Source: Pirellulales bacterium (GTDB lineage Bacteria; Planctomycetota; Planctomycetia; Pirellulales; JAEUIK01). From it: DNA of 64,000 nucleotides. Numbering within the stretch: position 1 is the first letter of the stretch; each line of letters opens with the position of its first letter. The notes below the pieces were generated by a model. It ran no database searches. It saw only the letters and a list, made by a program, of their open reading frames with translations, and was not told the origin of the DNA. The stretch lies in the NCBI GenBank assembly GCA_019694435.1, contig JAIBBZ010000032.1, positions 1 through 64,000 of the forward strand, in the 5' to 3' direction. Shown here in pieces: positions 8,784-17,461 of the stretch. The position numbers and the translations under genes were made by a program.

Positions 8784-9734
8784 CTAGTTCGTGGCGGCCG
8801 GCTCGGGCTGCGGCACGAGATGTTTTTCCAGCCAATCGGTGGCCACGCGTACTTCCTCGTGGATCGTGGGCCAGGGGTGCCCGCCCCCCTTCTTGATGAT
8901 CAATTGGCTCTCGACGCCAGCGGCTTGCAGCGCCTCGAGCATGATCTTCGATTGCACTAACGGAACCACGAAGTCGGCGTCGCCGTGGATCAGCAGAATC
9001 GGTGGTGTGGCGCTGGTCACTTGCCGGGCGGGGGAGATCTTGACGACCTGCTCAGCGATCTCTTCAGCCGACTTGCCCGCGCCGCCTTCGGCAAAGAGCA
9101 GCTTCATCAGCATTTTGCCGATCCGGCTCTCGGGATCGATCTGCTGTTCCTTGCCGGCCCAGCGGCCGAAATCGGTCGGCGGAAAGAACGCAACCGCTGC
9201 GGCCACGCGCGTGCTGTAGTGTTTCTCGTCCTGGGCATTGGCGTCGCCGTCCTCGGCGGTGGTCGCGGTGAGGCAGGTCAGGTGTCCACCGGCCGAAGCT
9301 CCACAAAGCCCCAGCCGCTCGGGATCGATCTTGAACTCCTCGTGACGCTGCTTGATCCAGCGAATCGCAGTCTTGATGTGGGCGACCATCTCGGGCACCG
9401 AGAATTTGGTCTGCGAACCCGGCCGCACGGCAAACACCGTGAAGCCACGGCCGCACATGATGTCGTACATCTGCGCCGTCTTGTGGTCGCTGATCTTGCC
9501 GCGGTCGCTGTGCCAGGCACCGCTGGCAATGTCGACGATGCCGATCCCATTGGCCGGGCCGGTCGGCGTGAAGATGTCCATCACCAGCGCCACGCCGTCG
9601 GTTTCGCCAAAGACGACGTCTTCGCGCTGCGTGTAGGGTCGTGGTTCGTTGTCGGCGGCACGCGCCCAGGTCAGCGGGGCGAGCAAAAACAACGCAGCCA
9701 GCGCACCCCGTGGGCACCAACGAGAACGAATCAT
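8784..9734 (-). CDS. Secreted alpha/beta-hydrolase (esterase/lipase-like)
   Basis: Exported hydrolase of 316 residues. A signal peptide (Arg-rich start, hydrophobic residues 11-20, cleavage after ARA) precedes an alpha/beta-hydrolase fold of the esterase/prolyl-oligopeptidase type: nucleophile elbow GASAGG with Ser147, acid-loop region HGDADFVVP, and catalytic His in GGGHPWP. The start ATG at 9734 has GGGAGAG seven bases upstream; a TTG two codons earlier is less likely. Such proteins often cleave acetyl or feruloyl esters from polysaccharides. The substrate is not readable. It lies between two other hydrolase/SDR genes on the same strand. Confidence 0.82.
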   Translation of the reverse strand: MIRSRWCPRGALAALFLLAPLTWARAADNEPRPYTQREDVVFGETDGVALVMDIFTPTGPANGIGIVDIASGAWHSDRGKISDHKTAQMYDIMCGRGFTVFAVRPGSQTKFSVPEMVAHIKTAIRWIKQRHEEFKIDPERLGLCGASAGGHLTCLTATTAEDGDANAQDEKHYSTRVAAAVAFFPPTDFGRWAGKEQQIDPESRIGKMLMKLLFAEGGAGKSAEEIAEQVVKISPARQVTSATPPILLIHGDADFVVPLVQSKIMLEALQAAGVESQLIIKKGGGHPWPTIHEEVRVATDWLEKHLVPQPEPAATN

Positions 9735-9777
9735 CGCCAACTCTCCCTTTCGTGGAATTGTCCCGCGACTGCCGGCG

Positions 9778-10677
9778 TTACTCCGCCGTCAGCCAGCGGA
9801 CCATCGTCTTGGTCACCTGCTCGGCCGCGTCTTGTTGCACGAAATGCCCGGCCTCGGGAATGGTGACCAGCGTCAGGGGCCCGTCGATCCATTTCCAAGT
9901 GTCATTCAGCGCGCCAGGCAACAGCGCCACGTCTTTCAGGCCATGAATCACCAGCACGGGGCCCTTGACCTGCGGAAAATCGCGGTTGTCTTCGTACGGC
10001 TCGCGCGGGTAGTTGGCCTTGTAGTAGTTCAACATCCCCTCGACGCTTGATCGGTTGAAGGCCTCGACATACTTCTTGCGCGCGGCGGGGTCCTTGACCC
10101 AGAAGGCCAGCATGCCCGGCATTGGGATCTTCTTCGCAGCGTCTTCCTTCTGGAAGTCGCGCGCGTACTGGCTGGCTTTCTGCTGATCGGGGTTGTTGGC
10201 CAGCTCGCGCATCAGGCCCTTGGGGTGCGGCAGGTTCAAGATCACCAGGCGATCGAGCATCTCGGGCTTGGTCATGGCAAAGGTCCAAGCGACCATGCCG
10301 CCCCAGTCGTGACCGACGATCACGGCCTTGTCTTTGCCCAGGTGCTTGATCACCGCAGCGATATCGCCGACGAGTTTCTCGACGGTGTAGTTCTCGACGC
10401 CTTCAGGCTTGTCGCTCAGGTTGAAGCCGCGCTGATCGACGGCCACGACCTGAAAGTGCTCGGCCAGCGCCGGGATCTGCTCGCGCCAGGTGTACCAGTA
10501 GTCGGGGAAGCCGTGAATCAGCACGACCAGCGGGCCCTCGCCCTTGGTCACGTAGTGAATCTTCACGCCGTCCGAGTCGGCATAGCCGTCCTCGCCCAGC
10601 GATTCTTCGGCCCGGGTCGCGGTCACTGCCAGTGACAGCACGAGGGCCCCCGCCAACCAGCCGCGGCAACTGCGCAT
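9778..10677 (-). CDS. Exported epoxide-hydrolase-like alpha/beta-hydrolase
   Basis: Alpha/beta-hydrolase of 299 residues close to soluble epoxide hydrolases and haloalkane dehalogenases. It shows the oxyanion motif [10 protein letters not shown] (55-64), nucleophile elbow GHDWGG with Asp124 (an Asp nucleophile, as in epoxide hydrolases), and a C-terminal GHFVQQDA with the catalytic His. The N-terminal 23 residues form a signal peptide ending TRA, so the enzyme is probably periplasmic. The Asp nucleophile excludes a simple serine esterase. It is followed 43 bases later by the esterase-like gene; both may be one operon. The physiological epoxide, if any, is unknown. Confidence 0.85.
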   Translation of the reverse strand: MRSCRGWLAGALVLSLAVTATRAEESLGEDGYADSDGVKIHYVTKGEGPLVVLIHGFPDYWYTWREQIPALAEHFQVVAVDQRGFNLSDKPEGVENYTVEKLVGDIAAVIKHLGKDKAVIVGHDWGGMVAWTFAMTKPEMLDRLVILNLPHPKGLMRELANNPDQQKASQYARDFQKEDAAKKIPMPGMLAFWVKDPAARKKYVEAFNRSSVEGMLNYYKANYPREPYEDNRDFPQVKGPVLVIHGLKDVALLPGALNDTWKWIDGPLTLVTIPEAGHFVQQDAAEQVTKTMVRWLTAE

Positions 10678-10798
10678 CGCTCAATCTCCCAGGGAAGCTA
10701 AGTCGTGGAAGCAGACTAATAGGCCCTTGGCGAGGCGTCAACGAAGGCGCGGGGGACAATTCCCAGAGATGACTGCTGAGTCCCGTTTACGGGCCGAA

Positions 10799-10829
10799 TC
10801 GACAATGCACGTTGGCGAGAGTGTATCAT
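10799..10829 (+). promoter_or_regulatory. Candidate promoter for the pentahaem cytochrome gene
   Basis: TCGACA at 10799-10804 and TATCAT at 10824-10829 each match the sigma-70 hexamers at five of six positions, with a 19-base spacer. A start of transcription near 10836 would rule out the longer upstream translation starts and supports the GTG at 10904. Confidence 0.4.
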
Positions 10830-10903
10830 CGGGGGTCAGCGACCAGGCCGCCGGCCGGACGCTTGCCCATTGGCCCGATCGATCCACCTCCGAGGTGTCC
10901 CCT

Positions 10904-11788
10904 GTGAGCGTGTTCCCTTTGCGTCGACGTCGTTGGCCGATCTCTGCTCCGGCGCTGGTGGTCTGCGCCGTGATCCTGTTGCTCTGCGGATCGTTGGCCG
11001 AAATGACGCTCGTGGCCGGGGAAGGCGACGAGCCGTCGGCCGGTGAATCGCCCCAACCGAAGGCCGAGGCGGTCGCCGCGGGCGATGTGCCGCCCCTGGT
11101 GGCCCCGAAGAACTGGCCGAAGGACGTGCCGCTCCCCCAGGAGAACACCAACTGTGTGCGCTGCCACCTCACGGCCGGCCGCGAATTGACCGCAGCCGTC
11201 AAGGACTTCGCTCACAGCGTCCACGATCTGAACGCGATGTCGTGCGCCGATTGCCACGGTGGCCGCACCGACGACGACGTCCACGCCCATAGCGAAGAAG
11301 ACGGCTTTATCGGCACCAAGCTGAGCGCGCACCTGGCCAAGTGCATCGAGTGCCACACCGAACAGGCCGAGTTGCTCGACGCAGGCCCCCACCACTGGAA
11401 TTGGTCCGAGCGGATCAACACCGAATACCCCATGTGCGTTGATTGCCACGGCAATCACGACGTGGCCAATCCGCCGGCCGACTTCAAGCTGGCCGACGTG
11501 TGTCTCGATTGTCACAACGACATGGCCAAGGAGCAGCCCGCCTGGATGGCGGTCGTCGAGCACAACGACCGGCTCTGGGCATCGCTGGTCCAGGTGCGCC
11601 AACGCAACATCGGCCACACGGACGTCGTGCCCAAGGGCTTGGCGAAGGAAGTCGACGCCGTGCGCCAGGAGTCGATGCGGCTGGTCCACGGCGTCGGCGC
11701 ATTGACCCCCGCGGCGGCCAAGTCGCACAACGAAAAGTCGGCCGCGTTGCAGAAAAAGCTGGACGAATGGCTCGAACAGAACCGATGA
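10904..11788 (+). CDS. Pentahaem c-type cytochrome, membrane-anchored
   Basis: Protein of about 294 residues with five CxxCH haem-binding sites: 84-88 (CVRCH), 114-118 (CADCH), 147-151 (CIECH), 178-182 (CVDCH) and 200-204 (CLDCH). Extra histidines between them (HSVHD, HAHS, HHW, NHD, VEHND) could supply second axial ligands. An N-terminal positively charged segment and a hydrophobic stretch (residues 12-29) act as signal or anchor. GTG at 10904 is preferred because GAGGTG lies nearby upstream and the segment then starts right at the anchor; longer frames start at 10727 or 10769. It likely moves electrons on the periplasmic face. The adjacent Tat-exported DUF362 protein may be its partner. No catalytic oxidoreductase of known type is next to it. 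Confidence 0.85.
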   Translation: MSVFPLRRRRWPISAPALVVCAVILLLCGSLAEMTLVAGEGDEPSAGESPQPKAEAVAAGDVPPLVAPKNWPKDVPLPQENTNCVRCHLTAGRELTAAVKDFAHSVHDLNAMSCADCHGGRTDDDVHAHSEEDGFIGTKLSAHLAKCIECHTEQAELLDAGPHHWNWSERINTEYPMCVDCHGNHDVANPPADFKLADVCLDCHNDMAKEQPAWMAVVEHNDRLWASLVQVRQRNIGHTDVVPKGLAKEVDAVRQESMRLVHGVGALTPAAAKSHNEKSAALQKKLDEWLEQNR

Positions 11789-11891
11789 TGGGGCGAACTC
11801 CGGGCGGCGCCCGGTCTGGGGCCACTTCCCGCGCCGCAAGCAAACATCGAATCAACGCATTCCGTTAGACCCTGCAGGCGAGGTTTTTTCC

Positions 11892-13103
11892 ATGTCGCAC
11901 CACCTTCACCGTGCTCACGCGTCGAAGTCCGTGTCGCCCAAACCCTGCCATCGCCGCCAGTTCTTGCGCACCGCCGGCGTTGCTGGCGCGGGCGCCGCGG
12001 CCCTGACGATGGCCCGCCCCACCTGGCAGGACCAGCTGCACGCGGCTGAAGAGGCGCCCAAGGCCGACGTGGGTTTGGCCCGCGGCGACAACATGGAAGA
12101 CGCCGTGCGCAAGGCGGTCGAGCTCTCCGGCGGGCTCGATTTCATCCAGCCCGAGCAGACCGTGCTGATCAAGCCAAACTGCACGGGCGCCGCCCCGAAT
12201 CCCACGACCACCAGCCCGGAGGTCGTCTATGCGGTGATCAAGCTGGTCGCCGAGCGCGGGCCGAAGCGAATCCTGGTGTCGGACCGTTGTTTCTCGCCGA
12301 TCTTCAAGCCGACGACGCCCAAGACGGTCGACGTGATGAAGAAAGTCGGCCATATCGAGGCCATCAACCAGGCCATCTCCGACGTGAAAGCGCCGGTCGT
12401 GGCCGTGGGCCTGGAAGACGCGGCGGCCGAGTTCGAGTTGCTCGGTCTGCCGAAAGACACCGAACATTGGGTCCATCTCAAGCCCGAGAAGGCCGAGCAC
12501 TGGCCCAACGGGTTCCAGCAGGCCAAGCTGTTGTTCGCCGTCGATCACGTGATCAACGTGCCGGTGATCAAGACGCATTTCCAGGCCTGGTTCACGATGG
12601 CGCTGAAGGCCTTCGTGGGCATGAGCAGCCACGACACGCGGCGCGAATTCCACAACTCGTTCTCGGGCGACAACGACCTGTTCAACCAGAAGCGCTCGGG
12701 CAGCCGGCGTCGCCGCGGCGCCGACGGCCGCAAGCTCGACGTCGAGGAAGTCACCCCGTTGGTGAATCGGATTGCCGAATTGAACCTGGGACTGAAGCCG
12801 GCTCTGAACATCCTCGATGGGACCCGCAGCTTCGTGTTCGGCGGTCCTTCGCAAGGCGACACGGCCGATCCGAAGCTGATCGTTGCCAGCCGCGACCGGA
12901 TTGCCGCCGACGCTACGGGCGTGGCCGTGCTCAAGTGGCTAGGCACCGAGCCGCGCTTGCAGCGCTATTCGGTCTGGGAAAACCCGTTCCTCATGCACGC
13001 CATGAAAATCGGCATCGGCATCCAAGGCCGCGATCAGCTCAATCTCAAGCACACCGGCATCGACGAAGCAGACCTGAAGCTGATCGAAGAAGGCCTGGCG
13101 TAA
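11892..13103 (+). CDS. DUF362 domain protein with twin-arginine signal
   Basis: Protein of 403 residues with a Tat signal: RRQFLRT at 21-27 followed by an Ala/Gly-rich hydrophobic stretch. The mature part matches DUF362 architecture, with VLIKPNCTGAAPNP, an Asp-rich DRCFSPIF segment and VPVIKTHFQAWFTMALK. Tat export implies folding, usually with a cofactor, before crossing the membrane. Unlike many DUF362 proteins it has no 4Fe-4S ferredoxin motif, so the cofactor is unclear. It lies 103 bases downstream of the pentahaem cytochrome on the same strand, so the two may form one redox unit; this is inference. No reaction is known for the family. Confidence 0.8.
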   Translation: MSHHLHRAHASKSVSPKPCHRRQFLRTAGVAGAGAAALTMARPTWQDQLHAAEEAPKADVGLARGDNMEDAVRKAVELSGGLDFIQPEQTVLIKPNCTGAAPNPTTTSPEVVYAVIKLVAERGPKRILVSDRCFSPIFKPTTPKTVDVMKKVGHIEAINQAISDVKAPVVAVGLEDAAAEFELLGLPKDTEHWVHLKPEKAEHWPNGFQQAKLLFAVDHVINVPVIKTHFQAWFTMALKAFVGMSSHDTRREFHNSFSGDNDLFNQKRSGSRRRRGADGRKLDVEEVTPLVNRIAELNLGLKPALNILDGTRSFVFGGPSQGDTADPKLIVASRDRIAADATGVAVLKWLGTEPRLQRYSVWENPFLMHAMKIGIGIQGRDQLNLKHTGIDEADLKLIEEGLA

Positions 13104-13249
13104 ATACGGCAAGCCGCCACCCTGCCCCGCGCACCTGCCCTGCCCCGCAAACCTGCGCGGGGCTCCATGTAAGCGCGCCGGGGGCGCGGGCGGCAAGCTG
13201 CCGCATTCCCCGGTTCGGCGCCCCACATCCGCCGCGAACGGCGCCGCGT

Positions 13250-14449
13250 CTATGGCTGTTCGACCGGCGGATTCGTGTCCGCATCGGTCGCGGGGAATTC
13301 CGCCGGTTCGTAGTAGGGCCGATCGCCAAGCGCGCGGAACTTGGCCAGCCACTTGGTTAGCGCTTCGCTGCCGTGGAACGACCAGTCCTGCCGATGGTAG
13401 TTCCAATTGTCGGGATTCAGTTCCTGCGCCACTTTCCAATGTGCCCGAGCGCGCGGGTTGTCGCCCTGGGCCTGGAACCACGTCCCCAAGCGGAACTCGC
13501 AGTCGGCCTGCCGCAAGCGCAGCGGTCGCGCCGCCAGTTTGCGCTCGAGCAATTTGGCCGGCGCCACGAAGCGGCTGTTCGCACCGTGCTTGACCCAATC
13601 GCGCAGACCCGCGACATAGCGATCGTCGCCGATCACCTGCCCCAAGACCTTCATCTGCTTCGAATAGGCGACCTCGGGCGGGCGAACGATGTGCCCCTGC
13701 TCGTCGATCCACACGCCGGTCGGCACATTGACCATCTGAAACGCCGTGCTCACCACATGGTCGACGTCGATCAGCGTGGTGAATGTCGCCTTGGCGCTAT
13801 CGTAGAACTTACCGCAGGCCTGCTCGCCGCCGGTGTCCTGCGCAGCGGCGATGATCTCGAAGTTCTGAGACTTCAACTCGTCGTAGACTGCTTGCCACCC
13901 GGGCAAGTCGAGGCGGCACCCTCACCACGAGGCCCAGGTGATGACCAGCACCTTCTTGCCGCGGAATTGCGACAGGCGAACGATGTTGCCCTGGCGGTCG
14001 GGCACGGCAAAATCGGGGGCCACGCCCGAGGCGAGGCCTTGCCCACGGCCGACTTGCGCTTCGCCCAGGCACCAGACGCCCGATTCGACGTCCGTCGCGA
14101 CGGCCAGATCGAGCAACTCGGCGGCGGCCGTCAGATCGACCTGCGTCTGCTCGCCGGCCGCGCGCGAGAGCGGCTCGCGCCGGGGCAACGGCACGCAAAG
14201 CTCCGCACGGCAGAGGCCCTCGGGCTTGAGCGTGAACCCCGTGGCGCGCGCGAATTCGTCAGCCGTCAGCCAGAGGTGAAACTGATCGTCGATCGTCGCA
14301 CCGGCACATTCGATCAGCGGCCGTGCGAGTGTCGGGTCGCCGACGAGCACCTTGATCGGCGCTTCGTCGGCCGCGGCGCGGCTCGCTTCGGCGAGCAGCA
14401 CCAGCGCCAAAAGCGCGCCATACCTTGACCATCGCCTGAGTGCCGGCAT
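13250..14449 (-). CDS. Exported redoxin (TlpA/ResA-like), probable selenoprotein with UGA-encoded Sec176
   Basis: One continuous frame interrupted by a single TGA at 13922-13924. Read through, it gives 399 residues with the active-site motif W-A-S-W-U-G-C-R, where U takes the place of the first catalytic Cys of a thioredoxin-fold reductase. Before the UGA: signal peptide (residues 1-25), an N-terminal domain, and the fold start APDFAVPDRQGNIVRLSQF. After it, without interruption: LDLPGWQAVYDEL, the cis-Pro loop VNVPTGVWIDEQG, and a C-terminal helical, TPR-like part. Homology therefore continues across the stop in the same frame. A hairpin with SECIS geometry follows (separate entry). Start ATG 14449 has GGAG eight bases upstream. 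A nonsense mutation is the alternative, but an exact hit on the catalytic position makes it less likely. No selA, selB or selC is in the window. Confidence 0.78.
13886..13909 (-). promoter_or_regulatory. Candidate bacterial SECIS hairpin
   Basis: On the coding strand, CTTGCC (13907-13902) and GGCAAG (13896-13891) form a perfect 6-bp stem closed by the 5-base loop CGGGT. Two more pairs (GA 13909-13908 with TC 13887-13886) are possible after a 3-base bulge. The loop has a G at its second position, and 21 bases lie between the UGA and that G. Published descriptions of bacterial SECIS elements, as I recall them, call for a small stem-loop with a G in the first two loop positions roughly 16-37 bases after the UGA. 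Confidence 0.6.
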
Positions 14450-14627
14450 CGTGGGTGCTCCGTCGCGGGATGGGGACTTGCTGCTGCCCAACGGTACCTA
14501 CGTTAAGCCTTGCTTGCGCCGGCGGCAAATTTTTGGGCTCGGCGTGGAGCCGACGCAGCTTGGAGCGATCGCCGGGAGCCTGTCGATAGTACAGCGGGGA
14601 CGCCCGCAAAACGTCCCGACAGGACCC

Positions 14628-16028
14628 ATGAAACTGCAAACTCACGCAAGCCAGGGCAACCTTGCGGCCTGCTCATCGCGCGCGCCGGGATGGCAGTGCT
14701 GCGCGCGGGCCGTTTTCGCGCTGGTGCTGCTGGCGCTGCCTCCGCAGGCACTGCACGCCGACGGCCTTCGCATTCTCGAAGACGATCGGGCCGCGCTGCA
14801 GGCCCGGATCGACGTGGTGGCGCGCGCCCAGACCCGGATTGACCTGGCCTACTTCTGCATCGGCGACGACGACCTGGCCGTGGGCCTGCTGGCCCTGTTG
14901 CGCGACGCGGCACAGCGCGGCGTGCGCGTGCGTGTGCTCGTTGATGCGATGCATAATGAAATCCCCGCCGGGGTCCAGGCCGAATTGGTGCGCAGCGGCG
15001 TCGAAGTGCGCAATTACCACCCCGCGCGGCTCGATCGCCCTGACTGGATCACTACGCGGCTGCACGACAAAGTCTGGCTGATCGACGCGCGCGAGTTGAT
15101 CACAGGCGGCCGCAATCTCGAGGCGCGGTATTTCGGTTACGAGGAGTTCAACTTCCGCGATCGCGACGTCTATGTGACCGGCCGTGGCGCCGCCGCGGCC
15201 GGCGAATACTTCGACGCCATCTGGCGCCACGACGCCGTGGTGCCGTTCACCCCGCCGCAGCCGTCGCGCTCCGATCCCAACGAGCGCGTCTATGGCGGCG
15301 TGCGTAATAACCACACAGCCACGAAGCAGCGCGCCGCCGCCGAGCGCCAATTGGCCGACGCCAAGGCGGCGCTCGTCACGCGCTACGGCCTGCAAGTGCC
15401 TGTCGGCCCCGACTGGTCGCGCGAAGTGTTGCCCGTGACGGCGATTCGCTTTCTTTACGATCCTCCCGGTGAAAAGGCCAACGGCGCGGGCATCACGCAC
15501 GATCTCGAGGCCCTGATTCGCAACGCCGCGCAATCGATCGAAATTGAGACCCCTTACCTCGTCTTGTCCGAACGGTTCAGCGCGGCGTTAGCCGCGGCCC
15601 GGACGCGTGGCGTGCAGGTGCGGATCGCCACGAACTCGCTCGGCTCGACGAACAGCGTGATTGCACAGGCCGCCTATACGTCGCAACGCGAGGCCATGCT
15701 GGGATTGGGCATCGAGCTGTGGGAATACCACGGCCCCCGCTGCCTGCATTCCAAGTCGTTCGTCATCGACAGCCGCCAGGCAGTCATCGGCTCGTTCAAT
15801 CTCGATCCGCGCAGCGAACTGCGCGACACGCAAGTCGCCGTGCTGATCGATGACCCACGCGTGGCCCTACAGCTGGCCGCGCTGCATGCCGGCAATCGCC
15901 AGAGCGCGGCACGTTATGCCCCGGGCAGCACGCAGCAGCCTGCATCGGCCGCGAAGGCCAGTTTGCAGCGCAAGGCGTTCTTCGGCGTCTCGCGGCTGTT
16001 GTGGCCGCTCGTGAAAGACGAGCTGTAA
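14628..16028 (+). CDS. Exported phospholipase D / cardiolipin-synthase-like protein
   Basis: Phospholipase D superfamily protein of 466 residues with two HKD-type motifs: LHDKVWLIDARELITGGRN (His-x-Lys-x4-Asp) and LHSKSFVIDSRQAVIGSFN, each followed by the usual Gly-Ser/Gly-Gly-Asn part. An N-terminal hydrophobic segment (about residues 24-45) suggests export or anchoring. The family breaks or exchanges phosphodiester bonds through a His intermediate; cardiolipin synthesis from phosphatidylglycerol is the best-known role, nucleases are another. The ATG at 14628 is preferred with AGGA just upstream; upstream in-frame codons overlap the divergent redoxin's control region. It is convergent with purD, 15 bases between stops. 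Confidence 0.85.
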   Translation: MKLQTHASQGNLAACSSRAPGWQCCARAVFALVLLALPPQALHADGLRILEDDRAALQARIDVVARAQTRIDLAYFCIGDDDLAVGLLALLRDAAQRGVRVRVLVDAMHNEIPAGVQAELVRSGVEVRNYHPARLDRPDWITTRLHDKVWLIDARELITGGRNLEARYFGYEEFNFRDRDVYVTGRGAAAAGEYFDAIWRHDAVVPFTPPQPSRSDPNERVYGGVRNNHTATKQRAAAERQLADAKAALVTRYGLQVPVGPDWSREVLPVTAIRFLYDPPGEKANGAGITHDLEALIRNAAQSIEIETPYLVLSERFSAALAAARTRGVQVRIATNSLGSTNSVIAQAAYTSQREAMLGLGIELWEYHGPRCLHSKSFVIDSRQAVIGSFNLDPRSELRDTQVAVLIDDPRVALQLAALHAGNRQSAARYAPGSTQQPASAAKASLQRKAFFGVSRLLWPLVKDEL

Positions 16029-16043
16029 CGGCCAGCGGGCGAA

Positions 16044-17333
16044 TCAGCCCTTCAAGTCCATCTTCAACGCCTTGTCGGAGATGTCCTTGCGGCACCAGGC
16101 GCCGTCCCAGCGAATCTGCTTGACGGCCGTGTAGGCCTGCAATTTCGCGGCGGCCACCGTATTGCCCAGCGCCGTCACGCCCAGCACGCGGCCACCGTCG
16201 GTCACGACCTGCCCGGCCTGCATGGCCGTACCGCTGTGAAAGACTTTGACGTCGGGCACGAGCGCGGCTTCTTCCAATCCGCGAATCACTCGCCCGCGCT
16301 CGTAGCGGCCGGGGTATCCTTCGGCCGCCATCACGACGCACACCGCGGGCCGGGGGTCCCATTCCAGCGGGCCAACCTCGTCGAGCCGCCCGTCGACCGT
16401 CGCTTCGCACAGCGTCAGCAGATCGCTCTTCAAGCGCATCATCAGCGGCTGACACTCCGGATCGCCAAACCGCACGTTGTATTCGAGCACCTTGGGTCCC
16501 TGGTGCGTGACCATCAGGCCGGCATACAGCACGCCGCGGAACGGCCGCCGGGCGCGCTTCATCGCGTGCACGGTCGGCACCAGCACCTGCTCCTCGATCA
16601 ACTGCAAGCGCTGCGCATCGACCAGCGGCGTGGGACTATAGGCGCCCATCCCGCCCGTGTTGGGGCCCGTGTCGCCGTCCTGGGCGCGCTTGTGATCTTG
16701 CGCCGGGGCGAGCGTCAGGATCGTTCGGCCGTCGGTGATGGCCAGCACGCTCGCTTCCTCGCCATCGAGCCGCTCCTCGATGAGCAATTGATTTCCGGCG
16801 GCGCCGAATTCCTTCTCGCGGCCGATGCGCCGCACGGCTTCGAGTGCTTCGTTGCGGCCGCTGCAGACAATCACGCCCTTGCCCGCCGCCAGCCCGTCGG
16901 CCTTGACGACGACCGGCACGTCCTCGCGATCGCGCAAGAACGTGGCGGCGCTTTCGGCGTCGCGAAACACGCGGTATTCGCCCGTCGGCACGTCGGCGTG
17001 CCGCAGCAGGTTCTTGCAGAAGACCTTGCTGCCTTCGAGTTCGGCCGCCAGCTTCGAGGGGCCAAACACTTTCAGCCCGGCCGCCACAAAAGCGTCGACA
17101 ATGCCTTCGACCAGGGGCTGCTCGGGCCCCACGACCGTGAGCCCGACCTTGTTTTCCTTGGCGAACTTGATCAGCCGCGGAAAGTCGTTGGACGGCAGAT
17201 CGACGTTTTCGGCGTCCTGCGCGGTGCCCGCGTTCCCCGGCGCCACGAAGACCCGTTCGGCCCGGGGGCTCTGGCCGATTTTCCAGGCCAGCGCATGCTC
17301 GCGTCCGCCGTTACCGATAATCAAGACGTTCAT
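16044..17333 (-). CDS. purD: Phosphoribosylamine-glycine ligase
   Basis: PurD catalyses the second step of purine synthesis, joining glycine to 5-phosphoribosylamine with ATP (GAR synthetase). The 429-residue length is normal. Visible motifs: N-terminal IIGNGGREHALAWK, VVGPEQPLVEGIVD, the ATP-grasp part VVVKADGLAAGKGV, and the metal/nucleotide region TGGMGAYSP and LEYNVRFGDPECQ. Start ATG at 17333 agrees with the family N-terminus; the open frame continues upstream to 17870 but that part is the antisense of the next gene. Cytoplasmic. It lies 128 bases downstream of the DUF4392 gene on the same strand. Confidence 0.97.
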   Translation of the reverse strand: MNVLIIGNGGREHALAWKIGQSPRAERVFVAPGNAGTAQDAENVDLPSNDFPRLIKFAKENKVGLTVVGPEQPLVEGIVDAFVAAGLKVFGPSKLAAELEGSKVFCKNLLRHADVPTGEYRVFRDAESAATFLRDREDVPVVVKADGLAAGKGVIVCSGRNEALEAVRRIGREKEFGAAGNQLLIEERLDGEEASVLAITDGRTILTLAPAQDHKRAQDGDTGPNTGGMGAYSPTPLVDAQRLQLIEEQVLVPTVHAMKRARRPFRGVLYAGLMVTHQGPKVLEYNVRFGDPECQPLMMRLKSDLLTLCEATVDGRLDEVGPLEWDPRPAVCVVMAAEGYPGRYERGRVIRGLEEAALVPDVKVFHSGTAMQAGQVVTDGGRVLGVTALGNTVAAAKLQAYTAVKQIRWDGAWCRKDISDKALKMDLKG

Positions 17334-17461
17334 GGCTGTCCTGGCCGAGGCGAGAAAGGGTCGGCAGACTGTTGCAGCGATCGCAACGCCGCCGTGGCAG
17401 ACCGTGATTCTAGGAAAGCACCCCCGCAAAAACGAGGGCCTCGCGGTCGCAGCGCGGCCCC

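Noticed and set aside
10716..10741. Minus-strand TTGACG and TATTAG as a promoter for the epoxide hydrolase gene
   Set aside because: The spacer is only 14 bases, too short for a sigma-70 promoter.
13125..13162. 9-bp inverted repeat CCCCGCGCA/TGCGCGGGG as a terminator between DUF362 and the redoxin
   Set aside because: The 20-base loop is long and there is no T-run on either strand; not strong enough to call.
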